This document shows positions 12,870 through 14,166 of a DNA stretch of 14,166 bases, one piece after another. This DNA is from Candidatus Pacearchaeota archaeon (GTDB lineage: Archaea; Nanobdellota; Nanobdellia; Pacearchaeales; GW2011-AR1), in assembly GCA_017609795.1 (NCBI GenBank), contig JAFCDH010000008.1, positions 1 through 14,166 of the forward strand. Direction: 5' to 3'. The notes below the pieces were generated by a model. It worked only from the letters and a program-made list of their open reading frames with translations, had not been told where the DNA came from and searched no databases. The position numbers and the translations under genes were made by a program. Numbering within the stretch: position 1 is the first letter of the stretch; each line of letters begins with the position of its first letter.

Positions 12870-14072
12870 TCACTCCCCTCTAAACTTTACAATACTAAAA
12901 ACACTGCGCCTCTGTAACCTCTCCTGTCCATGTAAATCAGGCAACTCAACAATAAAACCACATTCAACAATTTTTCCGCCAAGCTTTTCAATTAAATCAC
13001 AAGAAGCACTCATTGTCCCCCCAGTAGCCAACAAATCATCTATAAGCAATACTTTATCTCCAGATTCAATAGCATCTTTATGAATTTCAACTTTATCAAC
13101 ACCATACTCTAATGCATACTCTTGACTAACTGTCTCATAAGGTAATTTCCCAGGTTTTCTAATAGGAACAAAACCTACACCTAATTTATTAGCTAAAATC
13201 CCTCCAATAATAAAACCCCTAGCCTCAATTCCCGCAATAACATCAATCTCTTTATCTTTATATCTATTATAAAAAACATCAATAACTCTTTCAAAACCTT
13301 TTTTATCTTTTAATAAGGTAGTAATATCTCTAAACATAATTCCTTGTTTAGGAAAATTAGGAATCGTCCTTATTTTAGATTTAATAAACCCTTCATCTCT
13401 ATTAGCAATCTTAGGAATAGCTTTTAATAAAAGCTGTTTAACTTTGTCTGCATTTTCTTTCATTGTTTGCAAAACCATCTCAAAAGTTACTGGTTTTTCA
13501 TTTTTTTTCCAACAATCATAATCAGTAGACATTGCAATTGTTGCATAAGGAATCTCAAGTTCTTTAGCTAAAATACATTCAGGAACAATAGTCATTCCAA
13601 TAATATCTGCAAAATTTCTAAACATAAAACTCTCAGAACGAGTAGAAAATCTTGGTCCTTCAACAACAACAATTGTAGCCCAATCATGTTTTGCAAAACC
13701 TAATTCAAAAGCACAATCTACTAAAATTCTTCTTAACTCTTTTGAAAAAGGATCTGCCATTTCAGTATGTTTAACCTCTCCAATTTCATCATAAAAAGTA
13801 TTTTTGCGAGATTTTGTAAAATCAATAAATTGATTAGGAAAAACCAAATCTCCTGGTTTGATTTTCTCTTTTAAAGAACCCACAGCACTTGTTGCTAAAA
13901 TACAATCACATCCTAATTGTTTTAAAGCTAAAATATTTGCTCTATAATTCACAAGACTTGGAGAAATATTATGTTTTTTCCCATGTCTAGCTAAAATACA
14001 AACATCAACTCCAGAAATTTTCCCGCAAACAATAGAAGCCAACCCAGATCCCCCTATTATACCTATTTTCAT
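12870..14072 (-). CDS. Fused S-methyl-5'-thioadenosine phosphorylase / adenine phosphoribosyltransferase
   Basis: A 400-residue two-domain purine salvage enzyme. Residues 1-225 are a PNP/MTAP-type phosphorylase: GGSG at 7-10, RHG at 29-31, NYRAN at 42-46, TSAVGS at 61-66, EGPRFSTRSE at 138-147, GMTIVPECILAKE at 159-171 and the MTAP-type MSTDYDCWK at 181-189. It should convert methylthioadenosine and phosphate to adenine and methylthioribose-1-phosphate. Residues 230-400 are an APRT: TIPNFPKQGIMFRDIT at 236-251, GIEARGF at 281-287, the RKPGKLPYE flexible loop at 305-313 and the PRPP motif VLLIDDLLATGGT at 341-353. It should turn adenine and PRPP into AMP. The fusion would allow direct adenine transfer. 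The phosphorylase N-terminus is about 20 residues shorter than usual between GGSG and RHG. One nucleotide separates the start from the preceding gene's stop. Confidence 0.93.
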   Translation of the reverse strand: MKIGIIGGSGLASIVCGKISGVDVCILARHGKKHNISPSLVNYRANILALKQLGCDCILATSAVGSLKEKIKPGDLVFPNQFIDFTKSRKNTFYDEIGEVKHTEMADPFSKELRRILVDCAFELGFAKHDWATIVVVEGPRFSTRSESFMFRNFADIIGMTIVPECILAKELEIPYATIAMSTDYDCWKKNEKPVTFEMVLQTMKENADKVKQLLLKAIPKIANRDEGFIKSKIRTIPNFPKQGIMFRDITTLLKDKKGFERVIDVFYNRYKDKEIDVIAGIEARGFIIGGILANKLGVGFVPIRKPGKLPYETVSQEYALEYGVDKVEIHKDAIESGDKVLLIDDLLATGGTMSASCDLIEKLGGKIVECGFIVELPDLHGQERLQRRSVFSIVKFRGE

Positions 14073-14073
14073 T

Positions 14074-14166
14074 TTATTTTTTTATTCCTTTTTCAAATTC
14101 TTGCATATCAAATTCTGTTTCCCTAATAATTCCATTAGCTTCCTGGTGTACTTGTTCTTTTATGTT
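14074..14166 (-). CDS. C-terminal fragment of an unidentified gene (runs off the window)
   Basis: The minus strand is open from the window edge to a TAA at 14074-14076. It encodes 30 residues ending EFDMQEFEKGIKK. The fragment is charged and helical, with no recognisable motif. Its stop lies one nucleotide before the MTAP-APRT start, which is typical operon spacing and supports it as a real gene end. The true start is outside the window. Confidence 0.5.
   Translation of the reverse strand, partial: NIKEQVHQEANGIIRETEFDMQEFEKGIKK

Noticed and set aside
1..14166. CRISPR array, insertion sequence or prophage genes
   Set aside because: No regularly spaced short repeats, terminal inverted repeats, transposase, integrase or structural phage genes are seen.

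Overview
This very A+T-rich window comes from an archaeon, most likely a small-genome DPANN-type lineage (Woesearchaeota/Pacearchaeota-like). The evidence is an archaeal FEN1, an archaeal family B DNA polymerase, a Trm5-type tRNA methyltransferase, a HerA-type ATPase and a fused MTAP-APRT purine salvage enzyme. Promoters have archaeal TATA boxes, often 28-30 nt before the start codon, which implies leaderless or nearly leaderless mRNAs. The lineage is inferred from gene content and composition; I see no rRNA or other direct taxonomic marker.

Layout. 1-1346: short HerA-like ATPase (+). 1381-1575: small cysteine-containing protein (-). 1744-2535: Trm5-like methyltransferase without the N-terminal D1 domain (-). 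2674-3640: a HEPN/MNT toxin-antitoxin-like pair with a perfect 14-bp palindrome over the antitoxin start (-). 3852-6391: three membrane-protein genes (+). Two are paralogues with the same topology, and one of these carries a roughly 330-residue basic coiled-coil tail. 6392-6506: a convergent gap with a strong hairpin behind a TATA-like box. 6507-7089: a VapBC pair with a perfect 17-bp palindrome before the vapB start (-). 7181-8525: FEN1 and a small unknown protein (-), divergent from the 824-residue DNA polymerase B at 8711-11185 (+). 11258-11781: a third toxin-antitoxin-like pair (DUF4258-like plus YgiT-type zinc ribbon/AbrB). 11800-12537: protein-L-isoaspartate methyltransferase with a low-complexity insert. 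12538-12852: a short gene broken by one in-frame TAA (-). 12870-14072: the MTAP-APRT fusion (-). 14074-14166: the 3' end of one more gene (-).

How the genes relate. FEN1 and PolB flank a divergent intergenic region and both end in PCNA-binding (PIP-box-like) peptides, so they probably act with the sliding clamp in replication and repair. MTAP-APRT recycles methylthioadenosine through adenine to AMP. Three toxin-antitoxin-like pairs sit between housekeeping genes, and the first two have palindromes between TATA box and start codon that look like autoregulatory operators.

The least expected features are: (i) a polymerase with intact catalytic aspartates but Tyr-to-His changes in both motif A and motif B and a changed Exo II motif; (ii) a short intergenic element, a TATA-like box plus a conserved 16-mer at fixed spacing, present three times; (iii) the paralogous membrane proteins with the basic coiled-coil tail; and (iv) the single-stop interrupted gene, which has the best Shine-Dalgarno sequence in the window.
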